A DNA stretch of 64,000 bases from Lachnospiraceae bacterium (GTDB lineage Bacteria; Bacillota; Clostridia; Lachnospirales; Lachnospiraceae): assembly GCA_029006155.1 (NCBI GenBank), contig JAQXGF010000008.1, forward strand, positions 1 to 64,000, given 5' to 3'. Position numbers and translations under genes: made by a program. Below, in pieces: positions 18,014 to 27,942 of the stretch (position 1 is its first letter; each line of letters opens with the position of its first letter). Below the pieces are notes generated by a model. It saw only the letters and a list, made by a program, of their open reading frames with translations, was not told the origin of the DNA and did no database searches.

Positions 18014-19411
18014 ATGGAATATGGAAGAAAAGTATGTAAAGAGAGAACACAGGAAATGTACAAGCAAAACCATACAGAAATAAACATGCTGGACGGCCCG
18101 ATCTTTTCTACGATGGTGCGGTTTGCAATACCGGTGCTGTTTTCCAGTATTTTTCAGCAGCTTTATAATACGATGGACACGGTCATCGTAGGACATACAC
18201 TCGGAGAGACCGCGCTGGCGGCAATTGGGGCGGCGACGCCGGCCTATGATCTGCTGATGGGATTTGCCCTCGGCATCGGGAGCGGCCTGTCGATCGTGAC
18301 TGCACGCAGCTATGGATCAAAGGATGAGGAGACTTTGAAAAAATCAGTGTCGGGTGCGCTCGTGATCGGAGCGGTGCTGACCTTGGTCCTGACACTGGCG
18401 ACCAGAATTGGCCTGATGCCGTTTCTGAAGCTGCTCAATACGCCCGAAGATATTCTGCAGGAGGCTTACGAGTACAGCTCCTGCATCATGCTGTTTATGG
18501 GAGTGACTTTTGCATATAACCTTTGCTCCGGTATTTTGCGTGCAGTCGGAGACAGCGTGATGCCGCTTATTTTTCTGATCATTTCCTCGGTGCTCAATAT
18601 TGTTCTGGATCTCTGGTTTATCGCCGGGCTTGGCATGGGAGTCCGTGGAGCAGCGGTCGCCACGGTGCTGGCACAGGCGATCTCGGTAGTGCTGTGTGTC
18701 CTGTATGTCCTGCATTCTGTCCGGATGCTGATTCCGGAGAAACGTCATTTTCGTCCGGATGGCAAACTGTATGCAGAGATGCTGACGCAAGGCGGTTCCA
18801 TGGGGCTGATGAACTGCCTCGTCTATGCAGGTACTGCGATCCTGCAGACGGGAATCAATGATCTTGGTTATCTTGTGATCGCCGGACACACCGCAGCACG
18901 GAAGCTCTGTTCCTTTTCCATGATGCCACTGTCGGCGATGATCGCATCCGTGAATACCTTCGTTTCACAGAACTTTGGAGCAGGTAAATACGATCGAATC
19001 CGCAAGGCTATGAAGGCAGCCTATTTATATGATGCGATCGTGACGGTGCTGATCACGGTCGCCGTCTATGCCTTTGCTCCGGCGATGCTACGATTGATTT
19101 CTGGTTCCAGTGAGCCGGTCATCATCGAAAACGGGTCCCTGTATCTGAAGGTAGCGGCTCCGGCCTTTTTTGTACTCGGCCTGATCAACGATACACGGAC
19201 AGCACTGCAGGCGATCGGAAGCAAAGTACTGCCTCTTTTTTCCAGTATCATTGAGCTGATCGGAAAAATTCTGTTCGTCAGTCTCCTCGTCCCACACTTT
19301 CAATACCTGGCCGTCGTCTTCTGCGAGCCGGTCATCTGGTGCTTCATGGCGGCAGAGCTGGTGATCGCGTTCTGGATGGATCCGGTGGTGAGGGGAGCCG
19401 GGAAAAAGTAA
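18014..19411 (+). CDS. MATE family efflux transporter
   Basis: A 465-residue pump with twelve hydrophobic segments. Its start, LDGPIFSTMVRFAIPVLFSS then FQQLYNTMDTVIVGH, is typical of the MATE subgroup abundant in Clostridia. It exports cationic or drug-like compounds using a sodium or proton gradient. Start uncertain: ATG 18014 has a distant ribosome site, ATG 18056 a crowded one. It lies 29 bases after the ATPase gene; substrate unknown. Confidence 0.9.
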   Translation: MEYGRKVCKERTQEMYKQNHTEINMLDGPIFSTMVRFAIPVLFSSIFQQLYNTMDTVIVGHTLGETALAAIGAATPAYDLLMGFALGIGSGLSIVTARSYGSKDEETLKKSVSGALVIGAVLTLVLTLATRIGLMPFLKLLNTPEDILQEAYEYSSCIMLFMGVTFAYNLCSGILRAVGDSVMPLIFLIISSVLNIVLDLWFIAGLGMGVRGAAVATVLAQAISVVLCVLYVLHSVRMLIPEKRHFRPDGKLYAEMLTQGGSMGLMNCLVYAGTAILQTGINDLGYLVIAGHTAARKLCSFSMMPLSAMIASVNTFVSQNFGAGKYDRIRKAMKAAYLYDAIVTVLITVAVYAFAPAMLRLISGSSEPVIIENGSLYLKVAAPAFFVLGLINDTRTALQAIGSKVLPLFSSIIELIGKILFVSLLVPHFQYLAVVFCEPVIWCFMAAELVIAFWMDPVVRGAGKK

Positions 19412-19439
19412 GGAGCGAATGAAAAAGGATATACGGATA

Positions 19440-19489
19440 TTGAGATGTGAACAAAAATCGTCTATACTAAAAAAGTACAGGCGATTTTT
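19440..19489 (+). promoter_or_regulatory. Promoter overlapped by a long palindrome (copy 1)
   Basis: TTGAGA (19440-19445), 17 bases, TATACT (19463-19468). The -10 lies inside the left arm of an inverted repeat: aaaaatcgtctatac (19453-19467) against gtacaggcgattttt (19475-19489), with two G-U-compatible differences. It is both a possible terminator for the MATE gene and a promoter or operator for the gene at 19528. The same arrangement recurs at 50131. Confidence 0.6.
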
Positions 19490-19527
19490 GTGGTACAGGA
19501 TAATAACAGTAGAAAGCGAGGTGCGGC

Positions 19528-21231
19528 ATGCCAAGAACAGTCGGAATTGGGCATCAGGATTTTGCAACAGTCCGTCGTAGGAATAATTTTTATATTGATA
19601 AGACTGCATTTATCCGTGAGTGGTGGGAGAATGACGATGCGGTTACACTGATTACAAGGCCGCGCCGATTCGGGAAGACACTGAACATGAGCATGCTCGA
19701 AAAGTTTTTTGCGGTTTCCGAGACAGACGGTACGGAGCTTTTTGAAGGATTGGCCATCTGGCAGGAAGAAGTATATCGGAGATTGCAGGGAACTTATCCG
19801 GTGATTTTCCTGAGTTTTGCAAATGTAAAAGAAAATACGTTTTCGCAGGCACGGGAGAGCATCTGCCGGATTTTGCAGGAGGTCTATGATAAGAACAGTT
19901 TTCTGCTTAGCAGCGGATTGCTTACGGACGGTGAAAAAGAGGAGTATCGAAAAATAACGCCACAGATGAGTGACAGTGCGGCGGCGTTGTCTCTTCGAAA
20001 AATGTCAGACTATCTGGAACGTTTTTATGGAAAAAAGACGATCATTCTGCTCGACGAGTATGATACGCCGATTCAGGAAGCATATGTGAATGGATTCTGG
20101 CCAGAGCTTACAGCTTTTTTGCGCTCACTTTTAAATGCGACGTTTAAGACGAATCCATATATGGAACGCGCGATGCTCACCGGGATTACCCGTGTCAGCA
20201 AAGAGTCCATTTTTTCAGATTTGAATAATCTGGAAGTCGTGACAACGACATCAGAAAAATATGCAGACCAGTTTGGTTTTACCGAGGAAGAAGTGCGGGC
20301 AGCGTTGGCAGAGTACGGGCTATCCGGGAAACAGGAAGAAGTAAAGCGGTGGTATGATGGATTTGCCTTTGGAGACAGGAGTGATATCTATAATCCATGG
20401 TCTATCATCAATTATCTGGATAAGAGGACAGTTGGCCCCTACTGGGCGAATACAAGCAGCAACAGTCTGGTCGGAACGCTGATCCGTGAAGGAAACGTAC
20501 AGGTAAAGGAAGCATTTGAACAGCTGCTCGCAGGAGAAAGTATCACGACAGAACTGGATGAGCAGATCGTATATCATCAGCTGGATTTAGATGAGAGTGC
20601 AGTCTGGAGCCTGCTTCTGGCGAGCGGATATCTGACGGTGAAAAAACACTGGACGGAAGAGAGCGGATTTGGTGGGTGGAGGAAGCTTTATGAGCTTCGT
20701 CTGACAAATCTGGAAGTTCGCATTATGTTTGCGGGAATGGTAAAAAGCTGGTTTGCACCGGCAGCGGGAGACTACAATACGTTTATAAAAGCATTTCTGG
20801 CAGATGATCTGGAAGCGATGAATGCGTATATGAACCGGGTGGCACTGCGCACGTTCAGCTATTTTGATACAGGAAAAGGCCCGTCTGATCAGGCAGAGCC
20901 GGAGCGCTTTTACCACGGCTTTGTACTTGGACTTATGGTTGAACTAACCGACCGTTACGAAATTCGCTCAAACAGGGAGAGCGGCTTCGGGCGCTACGAT
21001 GTACTGCTGTATCCAAGAAAAAAAGAAGCCGATGCAGCGGCGATTCTGGAATTTAAGGTATTTGACCCACGAAAAGAAGTCTCGCTGGAAGAGACAGTGC
21101 AGCAGGCATTAAAACAGATCGAAGAGAAACGTTACGAGGAAGAGCTGCTGGCAGCGGGAATTGCGAAAGAAAAGATTCGAAAGTATGGGTTTGCATTTGA
21201 GGGAAAGCGGGTGCTGATCGGGAGAGCGTGA
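19528..21231 (+). CDS. AAA-ATPase-like protein with C-terminal PD-(D/E)XK domain (DUF1703)
   Basis: A 567-residue protein starting MPRTVGIGHQDFATVRRRNN, of the AAA-ATPase_like plus PDDEXK_9 family. Visible: the family P-loop variant TRPRRFGKTLNMSML, the Walker-B-like IILLDEYDTPI, and in the last 100 residues a nuclease motif with YDVLLYP then AAILEFKVF. Proteins of this type exist in many paralogous copies in gut Clostridia and Bacteroides; the role is unknown. It ends at a shared terminator. Confidence 0.88.
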   Translation: MPRTVGIGHQDFATVRRRNNFYIDKTAFIREWWENDDAVTLITRPRRFGKTLNMSMLEKFFAVSETDGTELFEGLAIWQEEVYRRLQGTYPVIFLSFANVKENTFSQARESICRILQEVYDKNSFLLSSGLLTDGEKEEYRKITPQMSDSAAALSLRKMSDYLERFYGKKTIILLDEYDTPIQEAYVNGFWPELTAFLRSLLNATFKTNPYMERAMLTGITRVSKESIFSDLNNLEVVTTTSEKYADQFGFTEEEVRAALAEYGLSGKQEEVKRWYDGFAFGDRSDIYNPWSIINYLDKRTVGPYWANTSSNSLVGTLIREGNVQVKEAFEQLLAGESITTELDEQIVYHQLDLDESAVWSLLLASGYLTVKKHWTEESGFGGWRKLYELRLTNLEVRIMFAGMVKSWFAPAAGDYNTFIKAFLADDLEAMNAYMNRVALRTFSYFDTGKGPSDQAEPERFYHGFVLGLMVELTDRYEIRSNRESGFGRYDVLLYPRKKEADAAAILEFKVFDPRKEVSLEETVQQALKQIEEKRYEEELLAAGIAKEKIRKYGFAFEGKRVLIGRA

Positions 21232-21298
21232 ATGAATGGGGAAATGGTAGTAGTGCCTGTGAGTGTATTCTGGATAGATTCGGTGCTAAGAACGGGAA

Positions 21299-21337
21299 GA
21301 AAAGCGATGCTAAAATAAAAGAAAGCATCGCTTTTTT
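21299..21337. terminator. Bidirectional terminator between convergent genes
   Basis: Arms aagcgatgct (21302-21311) and agcatcgctt (21324-21333) with an A-rich loop and T-runs on both strands. It separates the + strand AAA-like gene from the - strand serine hydrolase. Confidence 0.85.
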
Positions 21338-21353
21338 CTTAGGATTAAGAAGT

Positions 21354-22556
21354 CTAATCATTCAGACAGCCAAACGCGGTTGCACGCATACGGAGATGGT
21401 GGTATTCCTCGAGATTTGGCTGCAGGTTGTGCATGTATACGACGGAGACGCCGGTAGATGGATCTGCTTCCGCCCAGGTACCGGATCCGCCGGTCCATCC
21501 GAACTGGCCGATGTTTCCGTTATTCTGTCCGACATGGCGATCCATCAGAGTCCGCATTCCATAGCCGTACCCGTAACCTGCCAGATATGTATTTGAGAAA
21601 TCCTCTTCAATCATGGCAGGCGTAAGCGTGTTTGAACGGATCAGATCGATCGTCTTGCGGCCAATGATCCGCTTGCCATTATGGGTTCCACCGTTTGCCA
21701 GCATCTGCATCAGCTTTGTGTAATCGCTGCAGTTCGTGATGACCCGGGAAAAACCGGGAACCGTACCGAGCTTTCCGACAAATTTTGCTTCATGTTCTGC
21801 AGGGGGGACGTACAGTGCATCTGCTTCACCGAGCTGTTTCCCGGGTCGGAGATAATAATCTTTTACGAGTCTGCTTTCCAGATCACCAAACAGGAAGTTT
21901 GCGGAACTTTCCATATCCAGCGGCTCAAACAGCAGTTCTTTGATTGCCATTTCAGCAGGCTTTTCGGTCAGTACCTCGATCAGTCCGGCCATAAGCTCGC
22001 TGGAGAAGCCATAAAGGAAACGGGTTCCAGGTTCGAAGGCGAGCGGGGCGGATGCGGTGGCACGGATCTGTTCGCGGAGTGTGAAGTATCCCTTTTCCCG
22101 GAGTGGTTTCATGGCCTTTGCCATGGCAAGAGAAGTTGGATGCGGAACCGGAACGCCTCCGATGATCATCTCGTAGGGAAGGCCACTTGTCATATTGAAT
22201 ACATGCTTGATCAGGATAGGATGATCCGTGGAAACTTCTTCCAGTGTTCCGTTGGATTTCTGGATAATCTTGGTGGAATGGCGGAATTCCGGAAAATATT
22301 CATACAGTGGATCTGTCATTAAAAATTTTCCCTGCTCATACAGCATCATCCCGACGGTGTACATTGCAATTTTTGTCAGAGATGCCTGTCGGAAGACGTT
22401 CCGGGATGTGAGCGGAACCTGATGTTCCACGTCAGAATACCCAAAATAATTTTCATATAAAATTTCCCCTCTGCGGGCAATCATACAGCTGCAGCTTGGA
22501 AGACCGTTGTCTACATAACTCTGCAGAAGCCGGTCCAGCGCTTTAAAATCAGACAT
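21354..22556 (-). CDS. Serine hydrolase, beta-lactamase fold (paralogue 1)
   Basis: A 400-residue protein of the beta-lactamase-related / EstB esterase family (PF00144). Catalytic S59-L-T-K62, LYGFSSEL as the second motif, and a family C terminus GWTGGSGTWAEADPSTG then MHNLQPN. No signal peptide, so a cytoplasmic esterase, amidase or peptidase rather than an antibiotic-resistance enzyme. Start: ATG 22556 behind aaaggaggt, not the open frame from 22598. It is the last gene of the MFS-hydrolase-hydrolase operon read from 25012, and is clearly paralogous to the genes at 22625, 26752 and 30353. Confidence 0.88.
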   Translation of the reverse strand: MSDFKALDRLLQSYVDNGLPSCSCMIARRGEILYENYFGYSDVEHQVPLTSRNVFRQASLTKIAMYTVGMMLYEQGKFLMTDPLYEYFPEFRHSTKIIQKSNGTLEEVSTDHPILIKHVFNMTSGLPYEMIIGGVPVPHPTSLAMAKAMKPLREKGYFTLREQIRATASAPLAFEPGTRFLYGFSSELMAGLIEVLTEKPAEMAIKELLFEPLDMESSANFLFGDLESRLVKDYYLRPGKQLGEADALYVPPAEHEAKFVGKLGTVPGFSRVITNCSDYTKLMQMLANGGTHNGKRIIGRKTIDLIRSNTLTPAMIEEDFSNTYLAGYGYGYGMRTLMDRHVGQNNGNIGQFGWTGGSGTWAEADPSTGVSVVYMHNLQPNLEEYHHLRMRATAFGCLND

Positions 22557-22624
22557 AATAAAAACCTCCTTTTTGCCCTGCCAGGCAGATAGTTGCAATC
22601 TGCTTTGTCATTTGACCACCTGGA

Positions 22625-23791
22625 TCAGATTAGACCATAAGCGGCAGTACGTACACGGTGATGGCAGGAAAGCTCATCATTTGGAATCAGGTTGTGCATA
22701 TATACGATCGAAAGTTTCTCAGATGGATCTGCTTCGCACCAGGTACCAAAAGCACCGGTCCAGCCAAACGCGCCAATGGAGCTGTTCATATTTCCGCGCT
22801 CCGGTGCGATGACGGTGCGGACACCGCAACCGTAGCTGTATCCGGCATTATAGGCATCCTCAAAATCAATCTGCTGCTGCGGGGTCAGGCTGTTGGCACG
22901 CATCAGATCAATTGTCTGACTGCCGAGCAACTGTCTGCCTTTAAAGGAGCCACCACAGGAGAGCATCTGCATCAGCTTAGAATAATCATCTACGGTGGAG
23001 AAAAGCCTGCGCCATCCGGCCTCATGTTCATCACCGCCGAGATGTTTTTCATCAAAGAAAGCCGGTCCGTTTCCAAGAGAACCATCCTCTTTTTTTACAT
23101 AAAGTTTTACCATACGCTCAGGAATATCTCCGAAAAAAATATCTCCGGTATTGTTCATTTCCAGCGGATCAAAAATCATATCCCGCAGTGCTTCGTTTAC
23201 CGGTTTTTCACAGACAGCTTCGATGATTCCGGCAGCCAGTTCACTGGAAAATCCGTAGAGCCAGTGAGAGCCTGGTTCAAAGGCAAGCGGCGCCTCGGCC
23301 ATTACCCGGATCTGCTCCCGAAGGGTATAGTGTCCTTTTTTCCAGAGTGGTTTCATGCAGTTCTGCATACCCTGCAGGGTGAGATCCGCAGTTGGAGCAT
23401 CGGAATTGCAGTAAGGAAGTCCACATTTCATAGTGAGGGTATCGCGGATTGTGATCGGATGATCGGTGGGAACGATGTCAATATAGCCATTTGCGTGGCG
23501 GACATACTTTTTGCTTGTGGCCCATTCAGGAAAAAATGTGCTGATGGGATCTGACAGAAGAAAGGCGCCACGTTCATACAGCATCATCATAGCGGTGTAC
23601 AATGGGATTTTAGACATGGACGCGAGCCGGAACACCGATTGATCCGTGAGAGGGGTTCCGGAAGTGTCCGAATGGCCACAGTATCCTTCGTACAGGGTAG
23701 TGCCATTTTGGACGACCTTCAGTGCACAGCCCGGGATGCCTTTATCCACAAAGCTTTGCAGCAGCAGATCAAGATCTTTTACAGATGACAT
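22625..23791 (-). CDS. Serine hydrolase, beta-lactamase fold (paralogue 2)
   Basis: A 388-residue relative of the neighbouring gene: S58-M-S-K61, WLYGFSSELAAG, and the end MHNLIPNDELSCHHRVRTA. It shares with the other paralogues the N-terminal order LDxLLQSFVDKGIPGCA and the block MLYERGAFLLSDP. RBS is ggaggt before ATG 23791. No signal peptide. Middle gene of the operon started by the MFS gene; the joint role is probably hydrolysis of a compound moved by that carrier (inference). Confidence 0.88.
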   Translation of the reverse strand: MSSVKDLDLLLQSFVDKGIPGCALKVVQNGTTLYEGYCGHSDTSGTPLTDQSVFRLASMSKIPLYTAMMMLYERGAFLLSDPISTFFPEWATSKKYVRHANGYIDIVPTDHPITIRDTLTMKCGLPYCNSDAPTADLTLQGMQNCMKPLWKKGHYTLREQIRVMAEAPLAFEPGSHWLYGFSSELAAGIIEAVCEKPVNEALRDMIFDPLEMNNTGDIFFGDIPERMVKLYVKKEDGSLGNGPAFFDEKHLGGDEHEAGWRRLFSTVDDYSKLMQMLSCGGSFKGRQLLGSQTIDLMRANSLTPQQQIDFEDAYNAGYSYGCGVRTVIAPERGNMNSSIGAFGWTGAFGTWCEADPSEKLSIVYMHNLIPNDELSCHHRVRTAAYGLI

Positions 23792-23821
23792 AGTAATACC
23801 TCCTTATGGAATGAAAAAATA

Positions 23822-25012
23822 TTATTGAACAACTCTTTCAGAAGCAGTTTTACGGTTGAGACGGAGCTGATAGAGCGTAAAGCAGATGACGCCCAGAAGG
23901 AAAAAACCTGCCATGCAGAAAAAGACACCTTCATATCCGAACTGTTCTGCAACTTTTCCGCCCCAGATCGGTCCCAGTCCCTGGCCGATGTCTGCACCGA
24001 TATAATAGGTGCTGGTAGCGACTCCGATTCTTGCAGCATCTACACGTTTGACACAGGCAGACTGAAGGGAAATCTGTCCGCCTACGTTGCCGAAAGCTTT
24101 AATAGCCGCTGCAATAAGGATTGGTACAAGAACACCGGATTTTCCGATAAGAATCATGGAGCATGCACCGGCAAGCAGCGAAAGATTTACAATAAACAAC
24201 AGGTTGGCCCGGTCGATCACTTTCCCAACAAGGAGACGCAGAACAAAAAGAACAATTGCGTTTACAGAGAAGAACAGGGAAATCTGAGCGATTTTACTTG
24301 ATTCTCCGAGGAGGACAAGGAAAGAATTTACAATTCCGTTGCCCATGGAAAAGAGTCCGGCAATCAGTGCATAGAAAATACATTCTTTGGCGATCAGGCT
24401 GTTGAATGACAGAGAATGTTTGTTTTTCGAAGCGTGGTCAACAGCCGCTTCATAATGAAAAGCAGTCTGTAAAACAACGGCAGCAAGCAGTGTGGAAGCC
24501 GCTATGATAAAGAATAAGGCTTTGTATCCGAAGGCGTCCCGGATTGCAATTCCGATGGTAGGACCTACAATCTGTGCAAGCACCTGTCCGAGGCCATAGT
24601 AACCAAGTCCCTCGCCCATGTGGTCATCCGGAATGAATTCCGTGGCGAGCGCCATATTGGCGGTTCCGTTGATGCCGAACAGTGCGCCGTGAAGTACGCG
24701 CATGACAAGAAGAATGCTTACAGTCGGAGATAAGGCATAGAAAACGATGACGAGCGCAATCAAAAAGGTGGTGTATACGCAAATCCGCTTTTTATTGAGA
24801 AAATCCGAGAGAAAGCCTCCGACCGGCCGAAAAAACAGCGCGGTGATCGAAAAAATTCCGGATATCAGTCCGACGGCGGCCAGTTCTGTGCCAAACGAGA
24901 CTGCATAAGATGAAATCAGGGTAGTAATCATGTTGAACCCGAGCGCGGTGATCAGACTGACCGCAATTAGAATTAGAAAGCCGGCGTTCATAAGTTTTTC
25001 TGGTTTTTTCAT
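23822..25012 (-). CDS. Major facilitator superfamily transporter
   Basis: A 396-residue carrier with twelve hydrophobic segments, the MFS loop motif PVGGFLSDFLNKKRICVY between helices 2 and 3, and the central segment GLGYYGLGQVLAQIVGPTIG. Substrate unknown. First gene of a - strand operon with two serine hydrolases, behind a consensus promoter at 25072-25100 and divergent from the hydrolase operon at 25222. Confidence 0.9.
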   Translation of the reverse strand: MKKPEKLMNAGFLILIAVSLITALGFNMITTLISSYAVSFGTELAAVGLISGIFSITALFFRPVGGFLSDFLNKKRICVYTTFLIALVIVFYALSPTVSILLVMRVLHGALFGINGTANMALATEFIPDDHMGEGLGYYGLGQVLAQIVGPTIGIAIRDAFGYKALFFIIAASTLLAAVVLQTAFHYEAAVDHASKNKHSLSFNSLIAKECIFYALIAGLFSMGNGIVNSFLVLLGESSKIAQISLFFSVNAIVLFVLRLLVGKVIDRANLLFIVNLSLLAGACSMILIGKSGVLVPILIAAAIKAFGNVGGQISLQSACVKRVDAARIGVATSTYYIGADIGQGLGPIWGGKVAEQFGYEGVFFCMAGFFLLGVICFTLYQLRLNRKTASERVVQ

Positions 25013-25071
25013 AGACGAATCTCCATTTCCGCGCTGATGAAAATGCGGCGCTAATTATTTTGCTAATTCCA

Positions 25072-25100
25072 ATCATAATATAAGCGAAAAGATCTGTCAA
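25072..25100 (-). promoter_or_regulatory. Promoter of the MFS-hydrolase operon
   Basis: On the minus strand: TTGACA (25100-25095), 17 bases, TATGAT (25077-25072), close to perfect. Downstream of it lies gctaattattttgcta (25050-25065), and upstream are further gctaaaa repeats (25108-25124). These could be sites for the LacI regulators of the locus. Confidence 0.75.
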
Positions 25101-25137
25101 TATATAAGCTAAAAAAGCTAAAAATAGAAAAGCGGCA

Positions 25138-25166
25138 TTGACAATAAAAATGCTTGGTAATATAAT
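25138..25166 (+). promoter_or_regulatory. Consensus promoter of the six-gene hydrolase operon
   Basis: TTGACA (25138-25143), exactly 17 bases, TATAAT (25161-25166): a perfect sigma-A promoter. Transcription would begin near 25173, just before the operator at 25189, so a bound repressor there would block it. Confidence 0.85.
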
Positions 25167-25188
25167 TTATATAAGCATTAAAGAATGA

Positions 25189-25204
25189 GCTAAAACGTAA
25201 TAGC
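25189..25204. promoter_or_regulatory. LacI-type operator candidate
   Basis: gctaaaacgtaatagc, a 16-bp pseudo-palindrome with a central CG as in LacI/PurR operators; the flanking bases extend the outer arms to agcta/tagct (25188-25205). It lies between the perfect promoter and the RBS ggagga (25211-25216). Near-identical sites lie at 42628 and 45574, and a looser one at 34250. Confidence 0.65.
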
Positions 25205-25221
25205 TAAAATGGAGGAAGAAT

Positions 25222-26730
25222 ATGGAATTAGAAAGGATAACTCCTGAACAGGCTGGGATTTCAGGAAAAAAAGTAAAGCAGTGTATCCAGAAGCTGATGC
25301 ATGATAAGACGCAGATGCACGGATTTATGGCGGCACGGGATGGAAAGGTCTTTGCAGAAGGCTGGTGGACGCCGTATGGCCCGGATCGGATTCACTGCAA
25401 TCATTCGCTTGGAAAGAGTTACACAGCGGCAGCAATCGGGATTTTATATACGCAGGGAGAGCTGAAACTGGAAGAACGGGTAGTAGATTTATTTTCAGAA
25501 GAACTGAAGCAGTATGGGATTGAACCGGATGAAAATATGAAGAAGCTGACCATTTATCATGTACTTACGATGACAAATGGTATGGCGCGCCATCCGATTA
25601 TGGATGCCGACTGGCTGAAAAATTATCTGGCGGAACCGGTAGTTGCAGAACCGGGAACAGAATTTCTGTACAATTCCTCTGGTTCCTGCCTGCTTGGCGC
25701 GGTCGTGAAGAAAAAGACCGGAAAGGGAATGCGGGAGTTCCTGAAAGAGTTCTTATTTGATAAAATAGGAATAGACGGGGAACGTTTTCAGATTTTCAAA
25801 TTTCCGGACGGGTATGATGCAGAGCCGGGAACTGCGTCTGTGACCGAGGATAATCTCCGCCTTGCGATTTTGTTTATGAATTATGGAAAATGGAACGGAG
25901 AGCAGATCATTGCGGAAGACTGGATGCGTATGGCCATGAGCTGCCAGATTTCTACGGAAGCGAATGGGGGTACTGAGGATTACCGCCATGGATACGGTTT
26001 TCAGCTCTGGAACAGCGCAATTCCGGGCGTTTACCGCTTTGACGGCGGACAGGGGCAATATGGTCTGATCTGGCCGGAACGGAAACTTGCGGTGGCACTT
26101 CACGAGGGGGCTGTGATGCCGGATGGTCCGCAGATTACACTGGATGTTCTGTATGAATATCTGCTCCATGAAATACAGGATGAACCACTTCCGGAAGATC
26201 CGCAGGCAGATGCGGATCTTCTGGAATACGAACAGAATCTGAAGGTGCCGGAGCAGGAGGCAAATACACTGGCCGTGCCGGCAGACCGCTTTGCCGGAAG
26301 CTATAAAGTCGTATCCGGAGACGGAGATCCGTGGATCAGTGTCGCACCCGGGGGATATAACTTTTTCACCTGCTTTTATCATTCTGACAGGAAACAGGTC
26401 TTTACTGATTTTACACTGAACATGGATGAACAGAAATGTGTATTTACGGCAGACGGCTACGCAGTGTTTGAAGCATATTTTGATGGAAAACATCATCCTG
26501 TTTATACAGACAATGTGATTCCGGAAATTGGCTGGAACTGTTCTTATGCAAGATATCTGGATGAAAATACCTTGCAGATTACGACAAAATGGCTGAACGG
26601 CTGGTTCGATGACCGGATTGTCATAAAGAAAAAAGAAGACATTTTGGAGCTGACCTTTTATAAAGACCGGCTGACTGTTTCGGAAGAGCGCTATACGATA
26701 AAACACAGTACAGCAAAGCGGCAGCAGTAA
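25222..26730 (+). CDS. Serine hydrolase, beta-lactamase fold with C-terminal extension
   Basis: A 502-residue PF00144 protein, more distant from the other four. Motifs: S62-L-G-K65 in HSLGKSYTAA, FLYNSSGSCLLGAVV (Tyr-Asn-Ser), and ALHEGAVMPDG as the HxG-type third motif, all intact. Residues about 350-502 form an added domain (RFAGSYKVVSGDGDPW onward), probably a beta-barrel lid. No signal peptide. First gene of the operon 25222-31510, behind a perfect promoter with an operator candidate. The substrate is probably an ester or amide imported by the locus (inference). Confidence 0.88.
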   Translation: MELERITPEQAGISGKKVKQCIQKLMHDKTQMHGFMAARDGKVFAEGWWTPYGPDRIHCNHSLGKSYTAAAIGILYTQGELKLEERVVDLFSEELKQYGIEPDENMKKLTIYHVLTMTNGMARHPIMDADWLKNYLAEPVVAEPGTEFLYNSSGSCLLGAVVKKKTGKGMREFLKEFLFDKIGIDGERFQIFKFPDGYDAEPGTASVTEDNLRLAILFMNYGKWNGEQIIAEDWMRMAMSCQISTEANGGTEDYRHGYGFQLWNSAIPGVYRFDGGQGQYGLIWPERKLAVALHEGAVMPDGPQITLDVLYEYLLHEIQDEPLPEDPQADADLLEYEQNLKVPEQEANTLAVPADRFAGSYKVVSGDGDPWISVAPGGYNFFTCFYHSDRKQVFTDFTLNMDEQKCVFTADGYAVFEAYFDGKHHPVYTDNVIPEIGWNCSYARYLDENTLQITTKWLNGWFDDRIVIKKKEDILELTFYKDRLTVSEERYTIKHSTAKRQQ

Positions 26731-26751
26731 AGGCTGCAGAAAGAGGAAACT

Positions 26752-27921
26752 ATGGGAGATTTTAAAAAGCTGGATGATCTTCTGGCCGGATTTGCAGAAA
26801 AGACGCTTCCGGGTTGCGCGTGTGTCATTCGCCGGGGAACGGAAATTTTACATGAAAGCTATGCCGGATGGGCAGACATCGAACAGAAAAAAGCGGTGAA
26901 CCGGGAGAGTATCTTCCGCCAGGCTTCTACAACAAAGTTGTTTACCTATGTGATTATGGGGATGCTGTATGAGGAGGGAAAGCTCCTGTTTTCTGACCCG
27001 ATCAGTGTATATCTTCCGGAGTGGAAGCACACTGTCAGATGGATGCGGAAGGAAAACGGAGAAGTCGAACTTGTACCGCTGGAGCATTCGATCACGATCC
27101 GGGATGCGGCAGCTATGATGTGCGGCCTGCCGTACTGTATGTTTCCGGATCCGAATGCGGCAGATCCGACGGTAAAGGGCATGAGCGAAAAAATGGAACT
27201 GCTTCTGAAAAACGGGACGTCGACCCTGCGGGAGGAGGTTCGTCAGATGGCTGAAGTCCCGGTATATTTTGAGCCGGGTACGCGCTGGTTGTATGGATTT
27301 GGGAGTGAAATCATCGGGGCAGTTGTAGAAGAAATTACCGGAAAGCCGCTGAGGGTCTGCTTTTCAGAAAGGTTAATTGAACCACTTGGATTGAAACATA
27401 CCGGTACCTGTCTGACCCCGGCAATCCGGGAGCATCTTGTGACAATGTACCGGAAAGAGCATGGAATGCTGCATGCAGTGGGGAAGGAAGCAGATGCCTT
27501 GCTGGAGCCGGAAGCAGTACCGGCAGGGGCGAGAGCCCAGCTTCTGACGAGCGCAGAAGATTTTTCTGCATTTATGAGCATGCTCGCGAACGGAGGAAAC
27601 TATGATGGAAACCGATATCTTGCAGAGGGAACTGTTCGGATGCTTACTTCGGATCAGCTTGACGAGAGGACACAAAAGGATTTTGAGAATCCGTATCTTG
27701 CAGGATACGGATACGGACTTGGATTTCGTGTGTTGAAAAATCAGGCAAGGGGATTCCACAATGGGCATCCGGGTGCGTTTGGATGGACCGGCGGTACCGG
27801 GACGTGGGTAGAGGCAGATCCGGTAACGGGAATTTCTATTGCATATATGCACAATATGGCGCCGAATGAAGAGTTGTACCACCATCATCGCATGCGCAAT
27901 GTGGTGTATGGATGCTTATAA
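26752..27921 (+). CDS. Serine hydrolase, beta-lactamase fold (paralogue 3)
   Basis: A 389-residue paralogue of the genes at 21354, 22625 and 30353: S59-T-T-K62, RWLYGFGSEIIGAVVEE, and the conserved ending GWTGGTGTWVEADPVTG with MHNMAPNEELYHHHRM. Cytoplasmic. Second gene in the operon; RBS is agagga before the ATG. Having several paralogues together suggests division of labour over related acyl groups (inference). Confidence 0.88.
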   Translation: MGDFKKLDDLLAGFAEKTLPGCACVIRRGTEILHESYAGWADIEQKKAVNRESIFRQASTTKLFTYVIMGMLYEEGKLLFSDPISVYLPEWKHTVRWMRKENGEVELVPLEHSITIRDAAAMMCGLPYCMFPDPNAADPTVKGMSEKMELLLKNGTSTLREEVRQMAEVPVYFEPGTRWLYGFGSEIIGAVVEEITGKPLRVCFSERLIEPLGLKHTGTCLTPAIREHLVTMYRKEHGMLHAVGKEADALLEPEAVPAGARAQLLTSAEDFSAFMSMLANGGNYDGNRYLAEGTVRMLTSDQLDERTQKDFENPYLAGYGYGLGFRVLKNQARGFHNGHPGAFGWTGGTGTWVEADPVTGISIAYMHNMAPNEELYHHHRMRNVVYGCL

Positions 27922-27942
27922 GAGAAAAAAGGGGGAAGTAAA

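Noticed and set aside
22658..23554. 298-codon open frame on + strand
   Set aside because: Antisense to a serine hydrolase with intact catalytic motifs; no ribosome site or domain.
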